NCBI GenBank assembly: GCA_003022005.1
Contig: PXRQ01000078.1
Location: 1 to 60,220, forward strand
Origin: Halobacteriales archaeon QS_5_70_15
Lineage (GTDB): Archaea; Halobacteriota; Halobacteria; Halobacteriales; Haloarculaceae
Reading direction: 5' to 3'
Length of the DNA stretch: 60,220 bases
Both the position numbers and the translations under genes were made by a program. The notes below the pieces were generated by a model. The model was not told the DNA's origin and made no database searches. It was given only the letters and a program-made list of their open reading frames with translations. This document shows, one piece after another, positions 9,391 to 18,210 of this stretch. Within the stretch, counting starts at the first letter, position 1. Each line of letters opens with the position of its first letter.

Positions 9391-9775
9391 GCCCCCCTAT
9401 TTGGGTGTTGTCCACGCGGGGCGCAGGCTCGATGCGGGCGAGCAGGTTCACGAGTCCGCTCTCGGAGGCGGCTGGAAAACCGGATGGAGAGGGGTGGGGG
9501 GATCGTGGAACGAAAGCCGAGTAAACCGGGTGGCAGCGGGACTGGTGCTTTCGTCCCGTCGGTATTCGGTAACACACCGTATTCCGGCTTCTGCTCGTTG
9601 GACCAACCCCGGGTGTGACCGCTTGCCGACGACCGCTTCCGATGGCGGGCTTTTAGCGTCGAGAACCACGAGGGCATGACGGCAGATCGGTAGCCGACGG
9701 AACCGGAAATCAACGTTCGCTCCCTCGGAAGACCGGGCACACGTCCGGTGAATCGGGAACGAACGATGCCGAAGC
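9391..9775. other. Intergenic stretch without recognisable gene
   Basis: Between the decayed transporter and the duplicated tRNA fragment there is no frame with coding character on either strand; the open frames seen are low-complexity Arg/Pro/Ser-rich shadows. An AGCGTCGAGAACCACGAGG stretch near 9656 precedes nothing identifiable. I see no RNA gene here. Confidence 0.4.
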
Positions 9776-9797
9776 GGGCCAGCTCGGATTTGAACCG
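9776..9797 (-). repeat. 22-bp duplicate of the tRNA-Ile 3' end (att-like scar)
   Basis: The 22 bases beginning GGGCCAGCTCGGATTTGAAC are identical to positions 9902-9923, which form the T-arm and 3' acceptor strand of tRNA-Ile. The copy has the same orientation and lies 126 bases downstream of the tRNA 3' end. A duplicated tRNA 3' end is the classic footprint of site-specific integration at a tRNA gene. Only about 100 bases separate the two copies and no integrase is present, so this would be a scar or a minimal remnant. Confidence 0.7.
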
Positions 9798-9865
9798 GAG
9801 GAAGACGTGCTCGCTCACTCCGTTCGCTGCGCGCGACTTCCAGGGATCAAGTCCTCGCCGATATA

Positions 9866-9900
9866 CTATTCGCTCCTCACACGCGTTCGGAGCAGAATAG
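9866..9900 (-). terminator. Hairpin directly after tRNA-Ile
   Basis: CTATTCGCTCC pairs with GGAGCAGAATAG with one bulged base and a loop of about 12 bases. It lies immediately downstream of the tRNA on the minus strand, inside the short segment between the two 22-bp repeats. It may help end or process the tRNA transcript. This is inferred from the fold alone. Confidence 0.35.
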
Positions 9901-9975
9901 TGGGCCAGCTCGGATTTGAACCGAGGGCCTCCCGGTTATCAGCCGAGCGCTCGTACCTAGCTGAGCTACTGGCCC
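9901..9975 (-). tRNA. tRNA-Ile(GAU)
   Basis: The minus strand folds as a full cloverleaf. The acceptor GGGCCAG pairs with CTGGCCC, the D stem is GCTC/GAGC, and the anticodon arm CTCGG-CTGATAA-CCGGG contains anticodon GAU. The T arm is CTCGG-TTCAAAT-CCGAG and the discriminator base is A at 9901. No intron is present and CCA is not encoded. It decodes AUC/AUU isoleucine codons. Its 3' end is duplicated at 9776-9797. Confidence 0.95.
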
Positions 9976-10007
9976 CGTCGACGCACCACGACGTACCCCC
10001 GAGAGTC

Positions 10008-10015
10008 GTTTAAGC
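10008..10015 (-). promoter_or_regulatory. TATA-like box of the tRNA-Ile gene
   Basis: GCTTAAAC on the minus strand is centred about 36 bases before the tRNA 5' end in otherwise GC-rich DNA, a plausible haloarchaeal TATA box for a tRNA transcript with a short 5' leader. Confidence 0.45.
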
Positions 10016-10133
10016 GTTCCGCTTTTGCGGACCGAACGGTGTCATAACACGCCGAGGAGAGCGCGACGACGGGAGCACGGCCGCCGATGTCGGGCCGGTG
10101 GGTCCTCGCCGGCTGTCGCTCCGGCGAGCCCCG

Positions 10134-10673
10134 TCAGTCCTCCGAGGTTCGGGTGCCGGTGTCCCGTGGGTCTCGGTCCCGGTCGCCGGCGTCCTCGAAC
10201 CGGTAGTCGTCCTCGTCGACCTCGACGGTCCGGCCGCCGCCGGTCTCGCCCGCGCCGGGGAACCCACCCGTGTGGACCTTCCCCGTGACCATCCCGCCCG
10301 CCTTCGCGTCGATGTACGGCGTGACGACGTACTTCTTCAGGAGCACCCGGACCGGGTAGCGGGTCGGGGGGAGCACGAGCACCAGCCCGACGAAGTCGGT
10401 CACGAGCCCCGGGGTGAGCAGCAGCGCCCCGGCGACGAGCAGGAGCGCGCCGTCGAGCAGTTCGTCCGTCGGGAGCTCGCCGGTGCCGACCCTCGACTCC
10501 AGCTTCCGGAGCGTGTGTCGCCCCTCCGCGCGGACGAGGAGCATCCCCACCAGTGCGGTCAGGACGACCAGCGCGACGGTCGCCACGGCGCCGAACTGCG
10601 TGGCGAGGATCACCAGCAGCATCACGTCGAGCAGCGGGATGAGCAGCAGGACGCCGACGAGACGCAGGTCCAT
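10134..10673 (-). CDS. fxsA: FxsA family membrane protein
   Basis: A 179-residue protein. VGVLLLIPLLDVMLLVILAT, FGAVATVALVVLTALVGMLLVR and LDGALLLVAGALLLTPGLVTD match the FxsA pattern, including the characteristic LLLTPGLVTDxxG motif at about residues 84-96. The C-terminal 60 residues are charged and presumably cytoplasmic. FxsA in Escherichia coli relieves phage F exclusion when overexpressed, and its normal role is unclear. The ATG at 10673 starts directly at the hydrophobic domain. It is transcribed toward the tRNA gene. Confidence 0.85.
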   Translation of the reverse strand: MDLRLVGVLLLIPLLDVMLLVILATQFGAVATVALVVLTALVGMLLVRAEGRHTLRKLESRVGTGELPTDELLDGALLLVAGALLLTPGLVTDFVGLVLVLPPTRYPVRVLLKKYVVTPYIDAKAGGMVTGKVHTGGFPGAGETGGGRTVEVDEDDYRFEDAGDRDRDPRDTGTRTSED

Positions 10674-11080
10674 GTCCCGGGATAGGCGTGGGACGCTTGT
10701 AACCCTTTCCGGACGCGCTCAGCCACGCTGATTCGCTCGAGTGTCAGTGGAACGGTGGTCAGCTCGCGGACGTCAACGGAGTCGTAGATCGTAGCATAGC
10801 CTCCGAAGCCCTCGGCCGCTCGGGTCGCGCGGCTCGCTGCGCGTGGTTCGAGAGAGCTTCGCTCCCTCGTCATCACGGAAGGCGCGAAGCGCCTTTCGAA
10901 CAGCTTCAGTCGTTCGCTACGCTCGCTCCCTCCAGTGCTTACTTCGCCGTGCTTCCCCGAGCGGCCTCGCCCTTCGAGTCCACCAGGGGACAGTTGCGGC
11001 AACCGACACGCGGGATTGCGGATCGAGTCGTCCCGACACCGAACGGCAGGGCTTTCCCCGCCTCGCCACCAACCCCGCGT
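10674..11080. other. Intergenic region with GC-rich interspersed repeat
   Basis: No gene is recognised. The stretch 10800-10970 is made of overlapping short palindromes built on GAAGCGCCTTTCG, CTCGCTGCGCGTG and CGTTCGCTACGCTCGCTCC. This is the same type of repeat that appears inside the Rieske gene near 33960-34010 and beside the element at 22744. Translated on the minus strand it yields the tell-tale GGSERSERLKLFERRF-type peptide. I read it as a haloarchaeal interspersed repeat, not coding DNA. Confidence 0.5.
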
Positions 11081-12775
11081 ATGACCGATAACGCCGACAC
11101 CGGGGACGGTGGCGACCCCGGAGCGACGGGAGGGGATGGGTCCGGTCCCACCGCCCGCCACGGGACGCTCGTCGACTGGCGGGAGTGGGGACAGGACGCG
11201 TTCGACCGCGCCGAGGCCCGGACCGAGCCGGTCCTGCTCTACCTGACCGCGCCGTGGTGTGTGGCGTGTGCGGAGATGGACGCCGAGACGTTCGCCGAGC
11301 CGCGGCTCGCCGCCCACGTCGGCGAGGGGTTCGTCCCGGTACGGGTCGACGCCGACCGACACCCCCGGGTCCGCGAGCGGTACAACATGGGCGGGTTCCC
11401 CTCGACGGTGTTCGCCACGCCCGCCGGCGAAGTGATGACGGGGGCGACCTACCTCGGCCCGGGGGGTTTCCGGGGAATACTCGACTCCGTCCGGGAGCTA
11501 TGGGCCTCGAAGGGGACCGACGCCGGGCGGATCCCCCGGGCGCTGCGGGATCCCGACCCGCCCGCGGGCGAGGTGACCGCCGACGTCGAGGCGCACATGG
11601 TCCAGCAGGTCGCCGCGTCGTTCGACGAGGAGTTCGGCGGCTGGGGGCAGGGCGGGAAGTTCCCGCTTCCCCGCACCGTCGAGTTCGCGGCCAAGCGCGA
11701 CCGCGACCGGGCGATGCGCACGCTGGAGGCCGTCCACACTCACCTCCACGACACCTACGACGGCGGGTTCTACCGCTACACCGAGAACCGGAACTGGTCG
11801 GGGATCCACCGCGAGAAACTGCTCGACGAGAACGCCGCGCTCTGCCGGGCGTTCGTGACGGGCTACCTCTACACCGGAAAGGACACGTACCGCGAGGCGG
11901 CCGAGAGCGGCACGGACTACCTGACGACGACGCTCTGGACGGGCGAGGCGTTCGCCGGCAGCCAGGCCGGCGGCGACTACTACACCCTCGAAGCGAGCGA
12001 CCGCGAGGAGGCCGAGCCGCCGCACATCGATGCGACCGTCTTCGCCGACCGGAACGGCCTCGCCGCGGACGCGCTGCTCAGGTTCCACGCCGTCACCGGC
12101 GCGGAGGCTCCCCGCCGGTACGCCGTGCGCGCGCTCGACCACGTCCTCGAGACGCTCGCCGAGGACGGGACCGTCACTCACTACGAAGCCGGGGAGGGGA
12201 CCGCGCCGAGCGGCCTCCTCGTCGACGCCGCACGGCTCCTCGCCGGGCTGACGACAGCCGTCCAGGTCACCGGCGAGGGACGCTATCTCGACGCGGCCCG
12301 CGAGGTGGCCGACGGCGTCCTCGACCTGCAGGCAACGGACGGCGCGTTCCTCGACGGCCCCGCCGAGGGACCGGGGCTGCTCGACCGTCCGCTGCGCCCG
12401 CTGGACACGAACGTGGAGCTCGCGGACGCGCTGATCGACCTCGCCTACCTGGTCGACGGGACCCGCTACCGCGAGGCGGCAGGGGATGCGCTCGCGGCGT
12501 TCGCGGGCGCCGCCGACCGGATGGGCGTCGAGGTGGCGGCCTACGCCGCCGCCTGTGCCCGTCACCACCACGACCCGCTGGTCGTCGAGACGCCACCGGC
12601 CGGGACCGACCTCCACCGCGGCGCGCTCCGGATCGCCGACCACGAGAAGGTCGTGCTACCGGGCGACCGGGAGACGGCGGTCGTCCGTCGCGGCGGGAAG
12701 CGGTCGGCCCCCGCCGCCGACCCCGAGGAACTCTCGACCCGCGTGGGCGAAACCGACCAGCCCTCCCTGGAGTGA
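11081..12775 (+). CDS. DUF255 thioredoxin-domain protein (YyaL-like)
   Basis: A 564-residue protein. Residues 25-150 form a DUF255 thioredoxin-like domain with APWCVACAEMD (Cys60 and Cys63) and YNMGGFPSTVF, the cis-proline segment. The remainder is an alpha/alpha toroid related to sugar-epimerase-like folds (KFPLPRTVEFAAKR, ENAALCRAFVTGYLYTG, GGDYYTLEASDREE). Family members are called YyaL or spermatogenesis-associated protein 20; the biochemical role is not settled. The start is ATG 11081, and upstream in-frame sequence lies in the interspersed repeat. It is followed 145 bases later by the TrmB-type regulator in the same direction. Confidence 0.85.
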   Translation: MTDNADTGDGGDPGATGGDGSGPTARHGTLVDWREWGQDAFDRAEARTEPVLLYLTAPWCVACAEMDAETFAEPRLAAHVGEGFVPVRVDADRHPRVRERYNMGGFPSTVFATPAGEVMTGATYLGPGGFRGILDSVRELWASKGTDAGRIPRALRDPDPPAGEVTADVEAHMVQQVAASFDEEFGGWGQGGKFPLPRTVEFAAKRDRDRAMRTLEAVHTHLHDTYDGGFYRYTENRNWSGIHREKLLDENAALCRAFVTGYLYTGKDTYREAAESGTDYLTTTLWTGEAFAGSQAGGDYYTLEASDREEAEPPHIDATVFADRNGLAADALLRFHAVTGAEAPRRYAVRALDHVLETLAEDGTVTHYEAGEGTAPSGLLVDAARLLAGLTTAVQVTGEGRYLDAAREVADGVLDLQATDGAFLDGPAEGPGLLDRPLRPLDTNVELADALIDLAYLVDGTRYREAAGDALAAFAGAADRMGVEVAAYAAACARHHHDPLVVETPPAGTDLHRGALRIADHEKVVLPGDRETAVVRRGGKRSAPAADPEELSTRVGETDQPSLE

Positions 12776-12888
12776 CCATCCGGGTCGACGTCCCGATCTC
12801 CGCGAGGGGAACAGGAGGCGACGTGGCCGGAGGTACGCGGCGTGAACGACGGCGTCCGCTCCCGGGACGGGGACGGAAACTCCCGCTG

Positions 12889-12898
12889 CGTTTATACG
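12889..12898 (+). promoter_or_regulatory. TATA box of the TrmB-type regulator gene
   Basis: TTTATACG is centred about 26 bases ahead of ATG 12921, the spacing expected for a leaderless haloarchaeal transcript. It stands out in a GC-rich context. Confidence 0.55.
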
Positions 12899-12920
12899 CT
12901 CCGATACACTCGGGCCGGTG

Positions 12921-13733
12921 ATGGCAGACCTGAGAGACCTCGGCCTCTCCGAGTACGAATCCCGGGCCTACCGGTCGCTTCTCGAGACGGGTCCGACAAC
13001 TGCCAAGGAGTTGTCCCGGGTGAGCGGCGTCCCGATGGGTCGCATCTACGACGTTCTGAACAGCATCGAGGGGGCCGACATGGTCCGCTCGCAGTCCGCC
13101 AGTCGGCCGAAGAAGTACGCCGCGGTCGAGCCGACCACCGCCCTCGAGCGGCTGCTGGCGGACAAGCGGCGCGAACTCGAGCGGAAGGCCGACCAGTACG
13201 AGGGGATCGTCGACGAACTCCGGGACGAACTCGAGACGACCGGGGCCGCCGAGGAGACGTTCTGGACGGCCGCCGTCGGGCCCTCGGAGGTGGTCGACCT
13301 CCTGGTCGAGCGGCTGGCCGCGGCCGAGGACCGGATCGTGTTCGTCGTGTCCACGTACACCGAACAGTTCTTCGAGTCGCGGGTCGGCGGCGTCGACAGC
13401 CTCATTCTCGACGAGTTCATCGCGGCGCTCGACCGCGGCGTGACGGTCAGCCTGCTGATGCGTCCGGACCTGGTCCCGCTGCTCCCGGAGTCGATCGGCG
13501 CGCGCTACCGCGAGTCGCTCTCCGGCCACGACCGGTTCGAGGTGCGCACGAGCGGGAACGTCTCCGGGACGTTCGCCCTCGTCGACCGCGCCGAGACCGC
13601 CATCGAGGTGCCACACCCGCTCGACGCCGAGGAGGTGTTCGGGATGATCGCCGTCACCGACCGCGAGTTCGCGGGATCGGTCCGCGTGGAGTTCGAGCCC
13701 CGTTGGGCCGCCGCCGAACCCCTCTCGCTCTGA
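12921..13733 (+). CDS. TrmB family transcriptional regulator
   Basis: A 270-residue regulator. The N-terminal winged helix (LGLSEYESRAYRSLLETGPT, TAKELSRVSGVPMGRIYDVL) is followed by a coiled segment (ADKRRELERKADQYEGIVDEL). A TrmB C-terminal effector domain with FWTAAVGPSEVVDLLVERL and VSLLMRPDLVPLLPE comes next. TrmB proteins typically respond to sugars or other small molecules and bind promoters of metabolic genes; the ligand here is unknown. ATG 12921 is used, and a GTG lies one codon earlier. The TGA stop is fused to the palindromic element at 13734-13814, raising the possibility that the original C-terminus was altered by insertion. Confidence 0.85.
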   Translation: MADLRDLGLSEYESRAYRSLLETGPTTAKELSRVSGVPMGRIYDVLNSIEGADMVRSQSASRPKKYAAVEPTTALERLLADKRRELERKADQYEGIVDELRDELETTGAAEETFWTAAVGPSEVVDLLVERLAAAEDRIVFVVSTYTEQFFESRVGGVDSLILDEFIAALDRGVTVSLLMRPDLVPLLPESIGARYRESLSGHDRFEVRTSGNVSGTFALVDRAETAIEVPHPLDAEEVFGMIAVTDREFAGSVRVEFEPRWAAAEPLSL

Positions 13734-13814
13734 TACGGATCGCCGTAGTCCCTTACCGGCGATCACTCCAACTGGGTGTCCGTGATCGCCGGTAAATCGT
13801 CACACCAACCCGTA
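13734..13814 (+). mobile_element. Palindromic element, copy D (81 bp)
   Basis: Starts TACGGATCGCCGTAGTCC and ends CACCAACCCGTA, flanked by TGA (the stop codon of the TrmB gene) and CGA. Internally TTACCGGCGATCAC at 13753-13766 pairs perfectly with GTGATCGCCGGTAA at 13782-13795, giving a 14-bp stem with a 15-base loop. It aligns with the copies at 22744 and 53039 in the same orientation, but the outer repeats have diverged while the inner stem is perfect. It would form a strong hairpin right after the TrmB coding sequence. Confidence 0.75.
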
Positions 13815-14040
13815 CGAGGACCGGACTGTCGGGACGTCGAATCGCCATCCGACCGGACCGGTCGGCGAGGGACGAAGACGGGGCACGGCTGAGGTCGTAC
13901 CCGGTGCCCCGGCCCCCCGAACCGCGATAGGGCCGGCGTCCGCACCGCGACCCGGGAACGGTCGCGAGAGGACCCGAAACCGCAAGACGTCGGACGAACG
14001 TCTGACGTAGCCTTTTGTGCGAGCACGGGCAACTCCCCCC

Positions 14041-14892
14041 ATGACCAGTCTCTCGGAGGTGTACGAACGGGGCAGGGGAGGGGCCGACCTCCGACGGCTC
14101 TACGCCGGGGTCGGGCTGTTCCTCGTCGGGGTCGCGCTCGCGGTGACCGGGCTCGTCTTCGGGACCTCGACCGCCGTCGTCGATCTGTTCGGGCTGGGGG
14201 TCTACGAGGCCCGCGAAGTCGCCATCACCGCCGCCGGCATCGGCTTCCCGCTCGCGTTCCTCGGGGTCGTGACCGTCCTCCCGCAGTCGGGACGGCGCGT
14301 CAGGGTCGCGTCGGTCGTCGGGGCGTCCGTTTCCCTGTTCGGCGTGCTCCTGTTCCGGGAGTTCTACCCGATGCAGTGGTACGGGATGCCGACCGACTAC
14401 ACCCTCCCCGTCTCCGCCATCTACTTCCTTGGCGTGCTCACGACGTTCTGGGCGGTGTTCGTCGCCGTCGCGAACTTCAAGACCCGGAACGACCCCGGCG
14501 GGACGGTGAAACTCGAGGTGACCAAGCAGGGGGAGACACGGGTCGTCGAGGTGTCGAACGAGGGGCTCCGGAACCGCCTCTCGGGCATCGGCTTCATCGG
14601 GAGCACGCCGGACGGGGACACGCCGACACAGACCGCCTCGAAGGCGTCGGACCCGGCGCCCGTCAGCGACGGCGGCTCCTCGGCCGCCGACGGCCACGAC
14701 GCGGAGCTCCTCGACGAGCCCTCGCCGGACCCGCGCGGGGACGTCTACTGCGGCAACTGCGCCCACTTCAACTACGTCCGGACGAACGACGGTATGAAGC
14801 CGTACTGCGGGCTCCACAGCGAGGTCATGGACGACATGGAGGCCTGCGACCAGTGGGAGTCGAACGCCGACGGTATCGACCGCATCCAGTAG
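14041..14892 (+). CDS. Four-helix membrane protein with C-terminal cysteine cluster (DUF7139-like)
   Basis: A 283-residue protein. Four hydrophobic helices lie at about residues 20-40, 58-80, 85-105 and 117-142 (for example AIYFLGVLTTFWAVFVAVAN). A soluble stretch (VKLEVTKQGETRVVEVSNEG) and a low-complexity linker follow, and the last 50 residues hold four cysteines (YCGNCAHF, PYCGLHSE, EACDQW) that could bind metal. The architecture is typical of a conserved haloarchaeal family of unknown function. The start ATG 14041 follows the palindromic element and 225 bases of non-coding DNA. Confidence 0.8.
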   Translation: MTSLSEVYERGRGGADLRRLYAGVGLFLVGVALAVTGLVFGTSTAVVDLFGLGVYEAREVAITAAGIGFPLAFLGVVTVLPQSGRRVRVASVVGASVSLFGVLLFREFYPMQWYGMPTDYTLPVSAIYFLGVLTTFWAVFVAVANFKTRNDPGGTVKLEVTKQGETRVVEVSNEGLRNRLSGIGFIGSTPDGDTPTQTASKASDPAPVSDGGSSAADGHDAELLDEPSPDPRGDVYCGNCAHFNYVRTNDGMKPYCGLHSEVMDDMEACDQWESNADGIDRIQ

Positions 14893-14919
14893 CCCCGTAC
14901 AGCGTCCGGTACCTCCCCC

Positions 14920-15450
14920 CTACTCCTCGGGTTCGATCCCGACCAGCGTCTCGCGCACCCGGTCCCAGTGGCTCCCCCTCCAGAACACCTGTCCGCACGC
15001 CGTGCAGCGCCACTGTGGCGTCTCCGAGGGGTCGGGGGCGTAGTCCGGCGACTCGTCGTCCCCGGGCACGCGTTCGACCCGCCCGTTGCACCGTCCGCAC
15101 CGAGACGGCCGCTCGTCGAGGTCGAGCGCGAGCCCCGCGTCCGCGAGTTCCCGGAGCCGGTCGACCGGTTCGCGCTCGGTCAGGAGGAGCGACCGGCCCG
15201 CCCGTTCCGCGAGCCGGACGTCCCGCGTGAGGAGCGTCCGGTCCTCCGCACGGGCGAGGTCGAGGACCGCTCCGTCGGCCTCGACACCCCTGTCGAGCGC
15301 GTAGGCCGCGTCGTAGCCGCACATCCGGAGGTACGTGGCGAGCTTCCCGAGCATGGCGTCGAGCAGGAGCGGTCCCGTCGGGCCCTCGCCGTCACCGTCG
15401 TCGGATCCGGACCCGGTCGTCGCGTCCGTCGGATCCGGTCCGTCCGTCAC
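14920..15450 (-). CDS. Mut7-C RNase domain protein
   Basis: A 176-residue protein. LLLDAMLGKLATYLRMCGYD with LLTRDVRLAERA is the PIN-like core of Mut7-C proteins, with conserved acidic residues. The C-terminal part holds a zinc ribbon (CGRCNGRVE and WRCTACGQVFWRGSHW). Such proteins are predicted to be RNases. The GTG start at 15450 overlaps the TGA stop of the PolX gene (bases 15447-15450), indicating translational coupling in a three-gene operon. The longer upstream frame is inside PolX and should be ignored. Confidence 0.85.
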   Translation of the reverse strand: MTDGPDPTDATTGSGSDDGDGEGPTGPLLLDAMLGKLATYLRMCGYDAAYALDRGVEADGAVLDLARAEDRTLLTRDVRLAERAGRSLLLTEREPVDRLRELADAGLALDLDERPSRCGRCNGRVERVPGDDESPDYAPDPSETPQWRCTACGQVFWRGSHWDRVRETLVGIEPEE

Positions 15451-17237
15451 GGCCCCAGGAACTCCCGCACGCCGTCGGCGTCGCGGGTGTTCAGCACGTC
15501 GGCCGCCCCGGCCCACCCCCGGCGCGCGGTGTGAACGCCGTAGCGGAGATACTCGAGGTGGACCGGCGCGTGGGCGTCCGTGTCGACGACGATCGTCGCG
15601 CCCTGCTCGATCACGGTCTTCACCGCGGCCCCGCGGAGGTCCAGCCGCGGCGGGTAGGCGTTCACCTCCAGGGCGACGCCGTGCTCGGCCGCGGCCTTCC
15701 CGACCGCCTCGAAGTCGAGGTTCATTCCGGGCCGCCGGTTGAGCGTCCGCCCCGTGGGATGGCCGATGATGTCGGTTTCGGGGTGCTCGATGGCGGCGAC
15801 GATGCGGTCGGTGCCGTCCCCGTCGAGCCCGGCGTGGGGCGAGGCGACCACCACGTCGAGTTCGTCGAGCGCGTCGTCGCCCACGTTCAGCCCGCCCTCG
15901 CGGTCCAGATTCGCCTCGACCCCCGTGAAGACCTCCATGTCGACGCTCTCGGCGGCCTCGCGCACCTCGGTTACCTGCTCGATCAGTTCCTCGTCCGAGA
16001 GGCCGACCCCGCCGACGATGCCCGGCCCGGTCGCGTGGTCCGTGACGGCGTAGTGGTGGTGGCCGAAGTCGGCCGCCGCCTCGAGCATCCCCGCGATGGA
16101 GCGCTTGCCGTCCGACCAGTCCGTGTGCGTGTGGAGGTCGCCCCGGACGTCCCCGACCGTCACGAGGTCCGGCAGTTCGCCCGCGTCGGCGGCGTCGACC
16201 TCGCCGCGGTCCTCGCGCATCTCCGGCGGTATCCGGGGGAGGTCGAGGACCTCGTACATCCCCTCCTCGGTCCCGCCGGCGACTCGCTCGCCGACGCGCT
16301 GACTCCCGTCGGACCCGTCCGACGACGGTCGGGAACCGTCGGTTCCCTCACCCGAATCGGAGTCCTCGACGTCCGAGACGTCGAAGACGCCGTACTCGTT
16401 CATCTTCAGGCCCCGCTCGATGGCCCGGTTCCGGAGCCGGACGTTGTGGTCGCGGCTCCCGGTGAAGTACTGCAGCGCCGCGCCGAACTCGTCGGGCACT
16501 ACGACCCGGAGGTCGACCCGGAGCCCGTTCGACCGGACCGAGGCCTTCGTCGAGCCGGCCTCGATGACCTCGTCGGTGTCCTCCCAGCCGACGAACGTCT
16601 CGACGACCCGGTCGCCCGACTCGCTCGCGACCAGCACGTCCACGTCCCCGACGGTCGGCCGCCACCGGCGGAGCGATCCCCCCGTGTCGGCCCGTTCGAC
16701 CGCCCCGTGCCCGCGGAGGTACTCGAGCAGCCGGTCGGCGACCGGCCGGGCGTCGCCCAGTAACGCCCGCTCGCGGGACTGCCGGGCGAACGGGATGGCC
16801 TCCAGGATGTTCCCCTCGGTCTTCGCGCCGTAGCCCTTCACTTCCTGAATTCGCCCCTCGCGGGCCGCCGCCTCCAGGTCGTCGAGGTCCCGGACGTCGA
16901 GCGCCTCGTAGAGGTCGCCGACGGTCTTGGGACCGACCCCTTCGACGGCGGTGAGCGCGTCGATGTCGACCGGAAGCTCCGCCCGTAGTTCCTCGAGTTC
17001 CTCGATCTCGCCCGTCTCGAAGTACTCGACGATCTTCGAGGAGATGGCGTCGCCGACGCCCTCGATCCCCTCGACGGCGTCCTGTCCCTCGGCGGCCAGC
17101 GCCTCGATGTCCGTCGCGTGCGCCCGGACGTTCTCGGCCGCCCGGCGGTAGGCCCGGGGCTTGTACTCGACGTCCATCGCCTCCAGCCGGTCGGCGAACG
17201 CCTCGAGCAGGTCGGCCACCTCGGCGTTGCGGGTCAT
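15447..17237 (-). CDS. polX: DNA polymerase X with PHP domain
   Basis: A 596-residue family X polymerase. The order is: helix-hairpin-helix motifs in the 8-kDa region (IEGVGDAISSKIVEYFETGE, VEGVGPKTVGDLYEAL); then the polymerase palm with GSLRRWRPTVGDVDVLV, whose paired Asp residues bind metal; then a PHP phosphoesterase domain with DLHTHTDWSDGKRS, YAVTDHATG and VDTDAHAP. Archaeal and bacterial PolX fill short gaps in base excision repair, and the PHP domain gives 3'-5' exonuclease activity. A Ser/Asp/Gly-rich insert (around residues 295-325) separates palm and PHP parts. It is flanked by DUF5788 (28-base gap upstream) and coupled Mut7-C RNase. Confidence 0.93.
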   Translation of the reverse strand: MTRNAEVADLLEAFADRLEAMDVEYKPRAYRRAAENVRAHATDIEALAAEGQDAVEGIEGVGDAISSKIVEYFETGEIEELEELRAELPVDIDALTAVEGVGPKTVGDLYEALDVRDLDDLEAAAREGRIQEVKGYGAKTEGNILEAIPFARQSRERALLGDARPVADRLLEYLRGHGAVERADTGGSLRRWRPTVGDVDVLVASESGDRVVETFVGWEDTDEVIEAGSTKASVRSNGLRVDLRVVVPDEFGAALQYFTGSRDHNVRLRNRAIERGLKMNEYGVFDVSDVEDSDSGEGTDGSRPSSDGSDGSQRVGERVAGGTEEGMYEVLDLPRIPPEMREDRGEVDAADAGELPDLVTVGDVRGDLHTHTDWSDGKRSIAGMLEAAADFGHHHYAVTDHATGPGIVGGVGLSDEELIEQVTEVREAAESVDMEVFTGVEANLDREGGLNVGDDALDELDVVVASPHAGLDGDGTDRIVAAIEHPETDIIGHPTGRTLNRRPGMNLDFEAVGKAAAEHGVALEVNAYPPRLDLRGAAVKTVIEQGATIVVDTDAHAPVHLEYLRYGVHTARRGWAGAADVLNTRDADGVREFLGP

Positions 17238-17265
17238 CGTTCCACCCGGTCCGTCGAGGGACCCA

Positions 17266-17709
17266 TCACCGCACCCCGCGGCGCTTCGAGGAGTCGTCGT
17301 CCCGGTCGAGCACCTGCTTGAGGAAGTTCATCCACCGCTTCCGGTCCATCGCCTCCTGGCGCTCGGCCTCGGCCTCGACGTCGGAGGGGCCGAGGCTCTC
17401 CAGCGCCTCGAGCGCCCGGTCGATGCCGACGATCGACTCGGCGAGCCGCTCGCCCTCCTCGAACCCGATCTCGCCGGCCTCGATCTCCTGCTTGCGCTGG
17501 AGCCGCTCGCGACGGAGGTTCCGCTTGGCCTCCTCGACCCGCTCCCGCTCTCCGGGAGGTATCGTCTCCCGGCGCTTGACCTCGAAGACGAACTCGTGGA
17601 GGTCGAGCTCCCGGCCCTGGACCGTGATGCGCTCGGGTATCGAGACGCCCACGGTCGCCCCCTCGCGCCCGATGCGTTCGAGGAGGAGTTTGCGCTCGTA
17701 GTCGTCCAT
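17266..17709 (-). CDS. DUF5788-like protein
   Basis: A 147-residue highly charged protein. A small beta-rich N-terminal part (ITVQGRELDLHEFVFEVKRR) is followed by long helices (RERVEEAKRNLRRERLQRKQ, EEGERLAESIVGIDRALEAL) that would form a coiled coil. It is the first gene of the operon with PolX and Mut7-C RNase. The context suggests a nucleic-acid-related job, but nothing in the sequence proves it. The family label is from memory and is less certain than the coding call. Confidence 0.75.
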   Translation of the reverse strand: MDDYERKLLLERIGREGATVGVSIPERITVQGRELDLHEFVFEVKRRETIPPGERERVEEAKRNLRRERLQRKQEIEAGEIGFEEGERLAESIVGIDRALEALESLGPSDVEAEAERQEAMDRKRWMNFLKQVLDRDDDSSKRRGVR

Positions 17710-18011
17710 CTCTTACCGAAGCGTGGGGCCGCCAGCGTCAAATATGGACCGGGCGCCGCGGGGAGTCGAGCGGACCCGGACGCGGTCCCCGCCCGAGCCG
17801 CTCGGGGATGTGACCGTCGCCCGGCCCCGCGGTCCCCGGTGATTTATCAGGCGGCCACCGGAACTCGGCTGCATGCCCTCCCGCGCGTCGGACGACCCGG
17901 ACCAGGGGGAGCGTCTCGACCCCGCCGAGGCGTTCTCGCTGCTCCCGACGAGGCCCGCGTCGACATCCTCCTCACCCTCGGTGACGCGACCGATACCGTC
18001 GGACAGGAGCT

Positions 18012-18054
18012 TTGATAGAGTCGACCAGGGCACACTACCAGTCGGGACTATCAA
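18012..18054. repeat. Short inverted repeat inside the HTH pseudogene
   Basis: TTGATAG at 18012-18018 and CTATCAA at 18048-18054 bound 29 bases. The block lies within the extra segment that breaks the HTH gene and carries its two in-frame stop codons. It could be a second tiny insertion, but a 7-bp pair alone is weak evidence. Confidence 0.3.
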
Positions 18055-18210
18055 CCGTTCCGTCCGACGGTAGAGTTCGGCGAGGTCCGTGCCCTCCCGT
18101 TCGCCGAACTCGACGCGGGGTCGACATCGGGGACGGCGGCCGGTTCAACGACCACCTCGACCGGCTCGTCGGGACGTTCGTCAGGGAGACCTCGGACGGG
18201 TACGGCCTGA

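Noticed and set aside
10674..11080. Minus-strand frame with FGGYATIYDSVDVRELTTV as a gene
   Set aside because: It runs through repeat DNA and has no start or family; probably chance.
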